In this document: in pieces, positions 22,801 to 33,685 of the stretch
Position numbering within the stretch: the stretch's first letter is position 1
Layout: each line of letters starts with the position of its first letter
Assembly: GCA_934047225.1 (NCBI GenBank)
Contig: OW203985.1
Location: 4,357,501-4,421,500, forward strand
Length of the DNA stretch: 64,000 bases
DNA from: Ypsolopha sequella
Taxonomy: Eukaryota; Arthropoda; Insecta; Lepidoptera; Ypsolophidae
Reading direction: 5' to 3'
The notes under the pieces: generated by a model
Databases searched by the model: none
What the model was told of the DNA's origin: nothing
The model's input: only the letters and a program-made list of their open reading frames with translations
Program-made: the position numbers and the translations under genes

Positions 22801-23968
22801 TATAGATCACTATCACACAATACACTGCCACCCTGGAGCTGACACATTACACGCCATATTACGCCAGCAGTACTGGATTCTGTCCGCTCGTCGTATTATT
22901 AGACACCGCGTGTTTAAATGTATTAGATGTTTCCGGTGCCGCGCTCAGCCTAAGGCTCCGCTCATGGCTGATCTCCCAGTAGACAGAGTTACTCCTCAGC
23001 CAGTTTTTAGTCACGTCACGACGGACTTTGCTGGCCACTTCTTCGTTAAATCCAGCACGTTGCGGAACGCGAAACTCATAAAAGCGTACTTTTGTATTTT
23101 CGTTTGCCTCGCAACAAAGGCGGTTCATTTGGAACCAGTCTCTGCACTCTCAACGGAAGCGTTCTTTGCGGCATTGCAACGTTTTATCTCACGTCGCGGT
23201 ACTCCGGTTCTCATTCGCTCAGACTGCGGCACAAACTATGTAGGTGCTAGGAATCAACTCATTGAAGTTCAGAACTTCCTCAGGTCAAACAATGATGCAA
23301 TCACTCACAAGCTCGCGAATCAGCACATAACTTGGTTACTGAACCCGCCTAAAGGGCCTTGGTTCGGCGCTCTGCACGAAATAAACGTAAAATCCACCAA
23401 GCAACTACTTTATCGCGTGATAGGTGAACAGCACCTCACTTTTGAAGAATTCTCTACTCTTTTGGCTCGAATTGAGGCTGTACTCAACTCAAGACCCCTC
23501 TGCCCAATTTCATCCGACCCTACGGACTTTGAACCTCTCACGGCCGGACATTTCATTATTGGTCGTCCACTCACCGCTCTACCTGAGCAGTCTTTTGACG
23601 ACAGACCCATATCTGCTCTTAAACGGTTTCAACTCATTCAAGCGCTCTCTCAGCGCTTTTGGACTCTCTGGTCCAGATCCTACCTCCATACCCTGCAAAC
23701 CCGCTCCAAATGGCTCTCCCCTTCTTCCCCTCCTCAAGTGGGTGAACTGGTCCTCATCAAAGAGGATGACCTGCCTCCGCTCCAATGGAAGTTGGGGAGA
23801 ATTCTCCGCACGATACCTGGCAAGGATGGAGTGATCCGAGTTGTGGATCTGGACACAGCTCATGGAAATCTGCGACGACCTGTGTTCAAGATAGCCAGGC
23901 TGCCGTTGGATTCAGCTCAAGAGGAGTCGCAGCCCCGGCCCCCCCAGGATGTTCACGCTACAGCGTGA
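19847..23968 (+). pseudogene. pol: BEL/Pao Pol polyprotein (element 1), two internal stops
   Basis: Pol is in frame with gag. It begins with a His/Ser-rich linker, then MTSTPTEN at 19958. Domains in order: aspartic protease (LLDCGSMLTLCS), reverse transcriptase (RCVFDGSCKSSNGVNLND, STDIRMMFRNI, catalytic FVDDIL), BEL-type RNase H (GFADASEAGFGAVIYL, KLELSAATL, CWSDSTIVLAWL), integrase with an N-terminal zinc motif (HYHTIHCHPG...CIRCFRC), core TTDFAGHF and IRSDCGTNYVGA, a candidate Glu in HEINVKS, and a DUF5641-like C-terminus (GELVLIKEDDLPPLQWKLGR). Stops: TGA 21572-21574 and TAG 22586-22588; reading continues in frame after both. The last codons run 19 bp into the 3' LTR. Catalytic residues look intact, so the lesions are recent. 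Confidence 0.92.
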
Positions 23969-24364
23969 CGCGTGATTCGCGCGCGCATGCGCGGACGACC
24001 ACCCCCCCCCCGCCGCGCGCCGGTCGAGGCGCGCGCGGGCGCTGGTCTCACTCTGTTTCGCCGCAACCGTCGACCGAACAATACGTGTGTGCACACATTC
24101 GCGACGCCACAACCAATCTCGCGTATCTACCGTATCTTGTGATCATATCAGTGCTGTGTATTACTCCAAGACATTCTGCACATCCCTGTCCAAGATCAGC
24201 CCTGTCATCATCAGCCCGACAAGGAGTACACCACGCGGCACATTGTCAGCGCATTCGTCTCTCGCCCATCAACATTCCAACCAGGTCAGTGCACCCACAT
24301 TGTTTTCCACAATTCTCCCGTGTCAAATCCCATCAGCCCTGCATTCCTGTAGCCAGCGGTTACA
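23950..24364 (+). repeat. Element 1 3' LTR
   Basis: 415 bp, TG...CA. It follows a C-rich run (ccccggcccccccagga) rather than an obvious polypurine tract. The pol stop lies inside its first 19 bp. Confidence 0.95.
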
Positions 24365-24900
24365 GCTCCAGTACTCCTTGTTTGAAGATTATCTCAGAAA
24401 CCTAAGTCAGATGGTTAAATTGGATGCTGACACGATAATCTCAAGTACCAACATAACCTGTGTTATTCCACAGGGCAGTATAATCGGTCCAACCCTATTT
24501 CTCTATTACATTAATGACTTTTGCAACATCTCCAAGCATTTCTTTCATGTATGCAGCTGCGATCGTTTTTTATAGAACAAACTGGAAATCTCTAATAAAA
24601 CCGCTAATTCAGGCCTTAAAATGTTCTCTGAATGGTAGTAAGTAGCATATACTCTTAATGTAGACAAAACCAAATATATAGCCTTACTTACACTCACGGG
24701 TCATAATCAGCCAAAGCCAAGTGGGGTTTATATTCGAATTTACTCTTGTAAAACGCTTTTTGGAAGCACTTGTAACTGTTTATATTTACAACAAACCTCC
24801 ACCATTAAATATCTCAGTATACTTAGACCAACATCATACGTGGTACGCACATATTGAACACCTGACCAACAAAAAATTCGTAAACTGACAATTCGTAAAT
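24365..24900 (+). pseudogene. Decayed LINE reverse transcriptase, 3' part (continues 16260-16793)
   Basis: Directly after the right GCTCC the frame reads LQYSLFEDYLRNLSQMV, then CVIPQGSIIGPTLFLYYIND (24455-24520), the conserved RT B-box. Farther on are a broken catalytic region, LNVDKTKYIAL (about 24656) and HHTWYAHIEHLTN (about 24830). It joins the left half when the BEL element and one target copy are disregarded. Confidence 0.75.
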
Positions 24901-25069
24901 TGATGTTCATTTTCATTTATATTTTATGCAGATATTTTAAAAAAGTGATCAAGATTAATCATTCAAAGACTGAAGTGACGTGATGGTACCCTTCGGCCGT
25001 TGCTTGTCACCACCCTCATGATGTAATCATGCTATCTTCTGTTCCAGTAAAATGTCAGATGTCTAAATT

Positions 25070-25263
25070 TTGTATATTTTTAAATAACAGATATAAGTTT
25101 ATAAAACAATACCTTGACTGACTGACTGATCTATCAACCCCTACACCAAACGGCTTGACCGAAGAACATGAAATTTGATTTGCAGGTTCCTTTTATGACG
25201 TAGACATCCGCTAAAAGGAGTGAAACGGGATTCACGTGAGCAACGCTGCGGGGCGTTCGCTAG
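25070..25263 (+). mobile_element. Helitron 3' end, non-autonomous fragment
   Basis: Contains the lepidopteran motif ctgactgactgatctatcaa and tatgacgtagacatccgcta, then a terminal hairpin (aacgc tgcggg gcgtt) followed 2 nt later by CTAG|T at 25260-25263. A hairpin before CTAG is the Helitron 3' signature. The 5' end is not certain. Confidence 0.6.
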
Positions 25264-25700
25264 TAAAACTTACTTTTTCAAACGCGTGCTTTGACTTTCA
25301 AGTCGAGTAAACCTCAACATCTTCGGGGATACATGACAATTTTATTTTTTATTTTTGAATAACTAGAGTAACCCCTAGTCCTCAAAATGCTGAGTCAGTG
25401 GAAGTAAATCCGAGATGTCCGAGATGCGTGTTTGTAACCTCAGCCCCACCCAGATTACGTCTTACAAATTCAGGGTCGCCAGATAAGGGTGTCGTCATTA
25501 TTCATAAATGTGCTCGACGCTTGAGCTCTGTTGAACAATTCATTATCTCTTATCTCTATTATTTTTTCTTCTTCTTGCATTTAAAATGGAATATTTGCTT
25601 GCCTGTATTTATGTTCGATTATAAAAACTACTTTACTTATGTTGATGCTGAAGATTTTTGGAAAGGTTTTAACGTACGTCTCATTAAACTATAACAAAAT
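25264..25700. other. Unassigned stretch
   Basis: A 98-codon frame at 25398-25694 starts with a Cys-rich segment (CPRCVFVTSAPPRL) but has no recognisable family and low-complexity continuation. Probably not coding. Confidence 0.3.
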
Positions 25701-25955
25701 GGGGCTGAGCTGTGAAAGTTGCGGAAGCTGGAAACTGGCTATAGTACTCGTCCATACGAGCAACATTTCGTGAAAAATAATTGAAAAATCGAGAAAGAAC
25801 AAGTGTTGTTTCATACACTTTGGTCAAGTAGCTATGTAACTTTCCTATGGAACAGCAGACATTTTTTTTCGCGTTTCGTGGGTTTGTTCCATACTAAAAG
25901 TTGTTCGTATGGACGAGTACTATCGTCAGTTTCCAGCCTTCGCAACTTCACCCAG
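25701..25955. mobile_element. MITE with terminal inverted repeats of about 60 bp
   Basis: The left part (ggggctgagctgtgaaagtt... tagtactcgtccatacgagc) is the imperfect reverse complement of the right part (gttcgtatggacgagtacta... cgcaacttcaccc). The centre contains gtttgttccatactaaaagt as in the MITE at 14661-14882. Confidence 0.8.
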
Positions 25956-26149
25956 TACCAGGTTTAAGAAAACAAATGAAATGTAATTTTAAATGAAAAC
26001 CACATAGCTACATCAATAATCAAACTGAACAGCTTCCAGGAAACAAAGCCAAATAAAATTAAAAATAAATTTTACCTCACAGTGTTATTCTAATACGTTC
26101 GACAGCCACAAGTACAGTGGAGATCACGTCAAGCTGTACACTTGCAGTA

Positions 26150-26790
26150 GTACATTAGCCCCTATAGTAAAAAATTCAGAATACAAATAGTTTATTTTGT
26201 AAAATAGGTATACATCGTACACTTTATACGAGTGAAATTTAATCTTATATGATATATATGTAATAAATTAATAAATGAACATGAATTTAATTTTCATGAC
26301 AAAAAGTTCATTTAATTACAATTAAAATTATAGGTAAAATCTTTAATTATACAAGGTGAAATCCAATCAACCGCCCGAACCCATACCGGAGACCCGGCCA
26401 GGGACCTGGAACAAGTCAATGATCACCAACCAAGCCCCCAGCATGAATCCAGGCAGCCGACCAAATCTCACCCTATATAATATATACTAATAGGTTACAT
26501 ATAATTATAAATACATACCTACCTCCGCACATTTGATTAGTCTTGCTAAGAAGAAGGGCTAAAAACTAAGCAAGGTCATGTCTTTTTTTTGCATATTTTT
26601 TTTTTACTTATCAGTTACATACTAAAACTTATACTATACAAATTACTTATATCTACTTTAGCTAAAAGATAAGAAAATACAAGACTACAGGAATTCAGGG
26701 TATTGAAAAAAAAGAAAAACATATATGTCTTTGTCTACCTGTCTCATATAGTCTATTTCCTTTTACAGTGTGTAATGAATTAATGTTAAC
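26150..26790 (-). repeat. LINE 3'-end repeat, copy A (minus strand)
   Basis: Reverse-orientation copy of the repeat at 27205-27710 and 37385-37990. Shared landmarks are gggtctccggtatgggttcg, gcaagactaatcgaatggg, gacatgatcttgcc and caaggtgaaatcc followed by an AT-rich tail. Confidence 0.75.
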
Positions 26791-26869
26791 TCTTTAGAAG
26801 AATAATTCAAGAAGGATTTGAGATGTAATCTCCACTGTAATAATACGAATAATAAGCACAAAAATTACG

Positions 26870-27010
26870 TAACACACGCGATACGTGCCTGCCCAGCTTG
26901 TGTGAGTATGGGCAATTCATCCAGGATGACCACCAGGAGTGGCAAAGTCCTGGAAATGCTTATGTCCAGCAGTGGACGAACTAGGCTGATGGATGGAAAT
27001 TATGAAAATC
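26870..27010 (+). repeat. Lepidopteran LINE/SINE 3' repeat, copy 1
   Basis: Shares tgcccagcttgtgtgagtat, ttcatccaggatgaccacc and gtccagcagtggacgaacta with copies at 56840-57030 and 62310-62665. It sits inside the loop of the inverted LINE-tail pair. Confidence 0.65.
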
Positions 27011-27204
27011 TTATCGGTGCATGTTTGACTGGCAGGGCTCAAACCTGGTTCTCAAGGCTAATAACCAGCGTCCTACCAACCAAGCTAACACTGCTGTTTG
27101 GTATGTTAGAGGAAAATACACTGGAATCGCACTAAAAGCAAGGCGAATCTTTGATGACGTCACATTTTCGAAATACGTAGTAATTTTAAAGCGGATGTTT
27201 TATG

Positions 27205-27710
27205 TTTATGTCTTGTATTTTCTTATCCCTTGGTTAAAATAGATATAAGTAATTTGATGTGTAGTATAAGTTTATGTTGAAAAAAAAGACATGATCTTGC
27301 CAAGTCTCTTACCCGTTCTTCTTAGCAAGACTAATCGAATGGGCGGAGGTAGGCATGTATTTATATATGTAACCTATTAATATGCAGTATATAGGATGGG
27401 ATTTGGTCTGCCGCCTGGATTCGTGCTTGGGGCTCGGTTGGTGATCATTGAACCTTGTTCCTGGTCCCTGGCCGGGTCTCCGGTATGGGTTCGGGCGGTT
27501 GATTGGATTTCACCTTGTATAATAATATTTTCCCTATAATTTTAATCTTATATATATTGCTACATAAATTAAATAAACATTTAATCTAGTTAACGTACAT
27601 TTATTATTTTATTACATATATTTTTAAAAGCTTAAATTTTGACTTGTGAAACGTGTATTTATATATACCTACTTTGCAAAATGAACTTTTATAATTTTGG
27701 ATTTTTAAAA
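27205..27710 (+). repeat. LINE 3'-end repeat, copy B (plus strand)
   Basis: Inverted relative to copy A (26150-26790). Reads gacatgatcttgcc, gcaagactaatcgaatgggc, gggtctccggtatgggttcg, then an AT-rich tail with tgtgaaacgtgta and tttgcaaaatgaac. Confidence 0.75.
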
Positions 27711-27926
27711 TAGACAGAACACGTACCAAATAAACTTGTGACCTCCATACGGAAGTGTTTTTACATTTAGGTTAACAATTCAAACACAACAATAAAAATG
27801 TGTTTCTGTATGAGAAATGTCCTCTGCACAAAGACTTGTCAGAAACTGTAACTTCAAAAGCCTTTTGTATTTATCCGAAACGCACATGGAACTACAAGTA
27901 TGAATCAGATCCAATTCTAAAGCAAA

Positions 27927-28419
27927 AAAATTGGGCAAGTGCGAGTCAGATCGCGCACAAAGGGTTCCGTTTCACCATACAATAGGGGTACGGAACCTTT
28001 AAAACTTTATGGTAAATAACAACAATATGTTACAGTAGCCATAGCATTATTGAGGCGACAAAACAATCCGCTAAAATTAAAAATGCGTGGTTAACACTGA
28101 TTTCGGAACGATAACATCTTGACCGCTATATTTTTTCTGCAATGTTTAAATAATCACCTATTGCCATGATTTTTTTCATATTTTTTGGTCCTCTCGTTTA
28201 GGAGATAAGACCCCGCAAATAAGAGGGGACCCCTTGGGCTTAATTTTTTTTGTTTTATTATTTGCCGTGAAAGATGCCTTAGTAACACGTAATTGAAAAT
28301 TTAAACTGGCTACCTATTACGGTTGAAGCTGTAGACGTGACTGACGGACGGACGGACGACAGACAGCGGAGGCTTAATAGGGTCCCGTTTGGTACCCTTC
28401 GGGTACGGAACCCTAAAAA
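27927..28419 (-). repeat. Interspersed repeat (ggttccgtaccc family), minus-strand copy
   Basis: The right end reads, on the minus strand, tttttagggttccgtacccg followed by a gtccgtccgtc run. The left end contains the reverse of tgcgcgatctgactcgcac. The same family occurs at 51629-51910 (plus) and, decayed, at 35800-35905. Confidence 0.7.
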
Positions 28420-29209
28420 GATCAACAGTAAATGTGGGTGCATCAGACACGAGGAGATTTTTTTTCCATGAGCATAGGTCTGTTTCAATGGGGAAGTTGT
28501 TAAGTGAGAATCAGTTAGAATCTGTTTGACAAAAGATATTTTTTATAAAACAGCCAAATATTCGTGGTTTTTGTGGTTATATTAGCTTAAGTGTTGTTAC
28601 ATTTTACCAGTATAAAAAGTATAAAAAATATATAGGTATATATTATTCCATTAATTATTTATCATTATTCATCTAAATTATAACCTGAGAGATTTAAATT
28701 TTATGAGAGTAGAAGATGAAGGCTTTTCAAAATGGCGAGGTGATTTCATCGATGATCTCTCGGAAATAAGAGTACAGTGAGCCACACAAATCTTGAGCTA
28801 CGTGTGTGAGGGACAGCCAGTGCAACGTAGTGCTCGATCGAACAGCATTGCGCTAGCCGTCTCTTACGCACGGGGTTTAAGATACGTGCGAGGCCCTCCA
28901 CATTCCAAACAATGAAATCCTGATAAAAATTTACATTTGTCTTTCTGGCAAGCCTTCATAAAAATATAAGAATTTAATCAATTGTGTCTATCGTTCGGAT
29001 CTGTGATTATGCAGAAGAGAGGTCGAAAAAGTAAACCGTGGACGCGATCTTATTGGTCATACGTTTCATTGGGTAATTCTAATATTATATAATACTAAAG
29101 TACTCATTTGAAACTTGACTCGATTATTTCATTATTTTTTTACTGATTTAATTCGTATTTTTATAGGGTTATTAGCGATAGAGACAATTTTGATAGAGTT
29201 TATGCTCCA
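28420..29209. other. Unassigned stretch
   Basis: About 790 bp with no recognised gene. A moderately GC-rich segment at 28770-28905 is not obviously coding. Confidence 0.3.
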
Positions 29210-29411
29210 CTAGCTTTGGCCGCGACTTCGCCCGCGTTGGTTTGGTTCTTGTGAAGACAATCGAATCTGTCAAAGTAGCCTATGTCCTATTCCAGGTTTA
29301 GAACTAAATTTGAGCAAAGTTTCTGCCCAATCGGTTCAGTAGTTACGGCGTGAAGGAGTAACAAACATCCATCCATCCATCTAAACTTTCGCATTTATAA
29401 TATAAGTAGGA
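29210..29411 (-). mobile_element. Non-autonomous Helitron, 202 bp
   Basis: On the minus strand it starts A|TCCTACTTATATTATAAATG and ends with a GC-rich stem (cgcgggcgaagtcgcgg) then CTAG|T. These are the common lepidopteran Helitron termini (TC...CTAG, inserted between A and T). It has no coding capacity. The catccatccatcc run lies near its 5' end. Confidence 0.75.
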
Positions 29412-30450
29412 TAGCGGGATATATATATGTTATAGTAGAACAAAATTAAAGAATCAATAAAATACGATACAAGACTCGCTTACAGTATTTTTTTCAACAT
29501 TTTTGAATGATATTTAATAAATAGTAATAATATTTTATATATTTTTTTCATAAGATTTAATTAGACCATTTGAAGGTTTCCTTATTTGCAAGAAATAATG
29601 AATTTGGCAGTCATTATTACGCCCACACTAACATTATTATACATGAAACAAAAGTGTATTTTTTCCTGAAATAGCATATTATATTTAATGATTGTATTCG
29701 TAAGTTTTGTTTACAAGAAAAATAAAATTTATTTACATTGATAATCTTAAAAAAGTTTAATGGTTGAAAATTTATTCCACAAGTACCAGCCAATAAAATG
29801 TACCTTTGCTTCTAACTAACAAATGGTTCAATAAGTCGCATCCTTAAAGCTTTGTTTATAATATTAATGTCCAATAAGTTTTCCTCGTATTGAACGGTGG
29901 GGTGGCACGCTTAAACGAAATTATTTTCCGTTCTTATAACGGGAGACAAGTTATTAGAGTCAGGGTGGCCAGCTTAGGGGAGCCAAAATTTCAACAGTAA
30001 TTGGATTTTGTCATAACGTGTAATAGTCTACATGAAAATAGTAGATTATTATACTGGGCGAAAATTGATTTGCTATCAGAATCTGCTAACCCTTTATAGG
30101 GCAGATTTTTTTTTGTTGCCTTTGAATTGTTGATATTGGGTAGTAGGGGTGCACGAGGACCTGAATTAGTGTGATATTCACCGGTTGATTTGGCTGTAGG
30201 GGGTTCCATACAAAACTATGACCATTTAAGGAAAAATTTCGATGGTTTTGCTTGAAACCGTGACCGTTTAGGCAGAGAATATAAAGTATTACTACGTAAA
30301 GAAGCGACACTCTCCTCCCCGCGCGAATTTAACGTCCCCCGCGGTCCCCCGCAAGTTAGTGGAAATCTGGAGTCAGGCAGAGCTCGATTACCACTCGTTT
30401 GCTGCGCGCGTGTTTTGTTACAAAGTTTTATCACCATACTGATTTTTAAT
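29412..30450. other. Unassigned stretch
   Basis: Overlapping minus-strand frames at 29991-30437 show no known domain. A hairpin (caccatactga...tcagtatggtg) lies at about 30432-30460. Confidence 0.3.
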
Positions 30451-30454
30451 CAGT

Positions 30455-30562
30455 ATGGTGCGTTATTGCAGTGTTTATGGATGCCTGGAAAACTTTTTTC
30501 AAAAATTAGAATTGCGTGATCAAACCTTACAATTTCGTTCAGTAACGCATTTGGAACAATAA
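30455..30562 (+). pseudogene. THAP-domain N-terminal fragment
   Basis: A 35-codon frame starts MVRYCSVYGCLEN, matching the start of THAP zinc-finger domains (M-V-x-x-C-x4-C). THAP domains occur in host DNA-binding proteins and in P-element-type transposases. The domain normally needs about 80-90 residues with later Cys and His ligands, but here the frame stops after 35. Either it is a decayed transposase or a first exon whose splice donor I cannot place. The match is short. Confidence 0.4.
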
Positions 30563-30698
30563 AATCAGTATTTATAACTTTCCATGTTTTAAAAAGTTTT
30601 CATTTTTTTTCCAAAATTTATGTTTGAGTAGTTGTTCATTATATGATGATCATTTATGCATACGAAACTATATAGGTACCTACTAAGCTTAGGCATAC

Positions 30699-30722
30699 TA
30701 TATATATATATATATATATATA
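30699..30722. repeat. (TA)n microsatellite
   Basis: Uninterrupted tatata run of about 24 bp. Confidence 0.9.
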
Positions 30723-30739
30723 TTTACTTTTAAAGTAAC

Positions 30740-31050
30740 GAAAAGGCAGCGGTAACTCAGGGGTAGAACGCTGGCCTCTTAATCTTGAGATTAAGGTTCG
30801 ATCTCCGGTCGGGCATGCACCAATGAAAAACATAGTAAGGAAACCTGCATGCCCTAAAAAGAGTCTATTTGTGCCCGAAGAACGATGATAGGGCTCACCA
30901 CCCATCACGTTGGGACGTAATATTTGCAGGTGAAACGCGGGTTTACCGAGTGTGGATGGACTGTGACTTGCATCTCAAACAAAGTTTACACTCGGGACAC
31001 ATCCGACACCCCCCGGGGCATTACGATCGTAACGATTTATATACATATAT
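30740..31050 (+). mobile_element. tRNA-derived SINE, copy 1
   Basis: The head resembles a tRNA: an A-box-like taactcaggggtagaac at 30753-30769 and a B-box ggttcgatctcc at 30795-30806, with spacing as in a pol III promoter. The body continues with gggcatgcac, tttgtgcccgaag, cacgttgggacgta and gtgaaacgcgggttt. A minus-strand copy lies at 63105-63365. The head lacks a clean cloverleaf, so it is not a functional tRNA gene. Confidence 0.75.
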
Positions 31051-31089
31051 AAGGTTAAATAACATTATTTGGCGAACTCAAAACAAAGG

Positions 31090-31275
31090 TAGTACTAGTC
31101 TATATGGACAACTGTTTGTATGGGAGCTAAGCGAAATTCTTAACTTTTTTTCACTTCCTCCTATACAAATTGCTCCGATCAGCTGACTCGTCCAGTATGG
31201 AAAGGTGAAAACGAATTTTAAGAATTTTTCACGATCCTATTAAAAAAAGTTATTCATATGGACATGTTCTACATA
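31090..31275. repeat. Probable MITE related to 25701-25955
   Basis: Contains tctatatggacaactgtttg and, at the right, ttattcatatggacatgttc, similar in arrangement to the right end of the 25.7-kb MITE. The boundaries are unclear. Confidence 0.4.
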
Positions 31276-31299
31276 TGTTTCAAATTTCGACAACTAATT

Positions 31300-33000
31300 G
31301 AATTTAACCTTGTATATATACATATATTTTTTTAATACTGATTAATCCACGGGGAACCAGAAATTGGACTACGCTAAAATTTAAGAAGAGAATCACATAA
31401 GTTGCTGACCTATATTGTGTCCCTCTCGGGCGACGACGCTCACACGCTTGCTGCCAGCCCTAGACTAGCTCACGCACACACACAAGCGTGTGCGGACAAG
31501 CCAGATGCGCGCGTTAAAGTTTAGGTAAATAACTTGAGCCTTCACTATGAAGTGTCGGGGGTGTGGTTTAGGGAAGAATTTTTTAAATAAAACCATATCG
31601 ATATTAAATGAGTGTAATATGAAATATCGATGTTTATGGAAAAAAAAACTTAATCAAAATGATATAATGATACAAAAATTACTCCTTTGTGTAATTAAAC
31701 TAACAAAACTTCTCTTAAATTTATAAATCTCATCTTCCTATAATTCTTTAAATTTTTTTATTTTTTTTAATGTAACGTTCGTCTAGACATGTAAAACAAA
31801 CAGAAAAACCATTATTGTAATGATTTTAGTTGTGTTGCACTTATTACACAAGCCTCGCCTACAAACCTATTTACATTTAATAGCTAATATAATCTTTGTG
31901 AAATAATAATAAAATATTTTCTGGCATAAAGTGATAATTCTACTGAGCAAAAGATTACTACAATAGCCCAAATACGTAAATCAAACAAATGAGAATCTGA
32001 AATATGCACTTGTTTTTTGAACAAGTTAAGTTTAGGATTTCCTTACCTAAAAATTACTACTAACTGTTGGTTAAAATCATTTTTGTACTTTGTACAAGTT
32101 TGTATTTATTTATTTTATTGATTGAGAAACAAACAGTTTTTTTAACACATAATAAAAATAACAATAAATTAATCTTAAAACCAAACAAGATTCCACATAA
32201 ATCTTGCAAGTAAATAAATTAATGTGCACGGCATTATAGCAACGCAACATGTACTTACGTTATAAGTTACTCGGTAAAGTTACACAAAACAAAGCAAATT
32301 GAAAAGGGAAAAATGTATATAAATTCAAATTAACACTAACTCAAAGTTAAGTATCACTAAGAAAACATTTAGTACCTTTTTAAAAACGTTTTAAACAATG
32401 AAGATTTAAATAGACCCAGCGAAAGATGCAATATATCAAGATATATATTGAGATTTATTGAGATTTATATACCAAATTAAAGAAAAATAACTAAATTTAC
32501 CTTGAAACACATACGTATCACATTTTACCACTAAATTGTTTAATAGTTTACGTAACGATACATAGTCGCTTCCCCAGGTCGTAAACGCTTATGAAATAGA
32601 AGGAACAAACGTGACCACCAATATGTGGCACCCAACCAAGAACGTGTTTAACTTCACTTTGGTGGCTTCAGTTGTTGCCTTCGCCTCTTTAAGAACAACT
32701 CACTTTGACAATAAGGTCGAATACCTATGCAAGCATAAATAAATTATGAGCCTTAGAGTCAACCTTGTCGGGTGGTTACAGCCACCATAATAATTTCGCT
32801 TTTGCTCTATACAGGGCATCTGCTTTTAGCCCTAACAAAAACTAAAGCCCTATAAACGTGAGAGAAATCACAAATCACGTTACTTAAGGTTAATTGTGTG
32901 GTTTATTTTCAAAATAAATAAAGATAAAATACGAGTTTGTATAAAGTTGCATTAGTGAAACATCTATCGATGAGATCTTTGTTCAAATCCATTATTTCGG
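31300..33000. other. AT-rich intergenic stretch
   Basis: About 1.7 kb without a recognised gene. A (CA)-rich GC segment occurs at about 31430-31510. Confidence 0.35.
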
Positions 33001-33008
33001 CAATAATT

Positions 33009-33452
33009 TTATAATAAAAAAAAAAACAGCCTGTCTTTGTTTTCGTCACTAGGTGTTTTACTATCATCAGATACCACCAACACTAAATTCATCAATTGAC
33101 GTTTAAAATTTGACGTTCGCAACGAGTCCAAATTGGCTTTTCTTACACTTGGAAAGTAATTTTTCGATGTTCGCCTTCGGCTCACGTCGAAACTAGCTTC
33201 ATTCCTTGCGTAAGAAAAATCTTCATTTTTTATTTGGTACGAAATATAATTTTTTTTCATGCTGCATTGCAAAATAAAGTTTTTTTTTTCTCTCATAGCA
33301 TAACAAAGGAATTTAAATTCAGATTCAGAATTTAAATGTTCAGAATTTAAATAATTAATAAATTCATGTTCAGAATTTAAATCTAAAAGTATTGATATTG
33401 TAACTGATAGACCTGGCAACACTGATCGGAAGTCTATTTTATGGTACGACAC
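33009..33452 (-). CDS. Open frame of unknown nature (doubtful)
   Basis: This 147-codon minus-strand frame carries an internal near-repeat (aattcagaatttaaat-like units at 33310-33380) and a poly-Phe end from a poly-A tract. The middle (RNEASFDVSRRRTSKNYF) is basic. I do not recognise it. Long frames of this kind arise in repeats, so coding status is unlikely. Confidence 0.2.
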   Translation of the reverse strand: MSYHKIDFRSVLPGLSVTISILLDLNSEHEFINYLNSEHLNSESEFKFLCYAMREKKNFILQCSMKKNYISYQIKNEDFSYARNEASFDVSRRRTSKNYFPSVRKANLDSLRTSNFKRQLMNLVLVVSDDSKTPSDENKDRLFFFLL

Positions 33453-33685
33453 CCGCCTTTTGTAACGGTCGCATTATTTTGTTCGTTTTCGCCTTATCTA
33501 AGGAAATACTGCTTCCTTTATCTGTTAAATAGAAATGATGATTATATTTTCCGTTTTCTGTGATTTTCGTCGTAAGAAAGTAAGGTCAACATTAAGATAT
33601 AAGGTCAACATACATCCTCACAATCATTGTTGACATACGTTTGTCGTTTTATGGCTCGTATATTAAAATAATAAATATTCTGTAT

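Larger units (their letters stand above)
16794..24364 (+). mobile_element. Complete BEL/Pao LTR retrotransposon (element 1)
   Basis: The 7571-bp element consists of a 5' LTR (16794-17209), primer-binding site, leader, gag (18278-19846), pol (19847-23968) and a 3' LTR (23950-24364). LTRs begin TGTTCAC and end GGTTACA. They differ by one base of a C-run and one substitution, so the insertion is young. It is flanked by GCTCC. Gag and pol share one frame, interrupted by TGA (19844), TGA (21572) and TAG (22586). The element disrupts an older LINE. Confidence 0.95.

Noticed and set aside
30748..30816. Functional tRNA gene
   Set aside because: A and B boxes are present but acceptor and anticodon stems do not form cleanly, and the same head with a shared body recurs at 63.3 kb; it is a SINE.
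33009..33452. 147-codon minus-strand frame as a host gene
   Set aside because: Contains internal near-repeats and homopolymer-derived residues, with no known domain.
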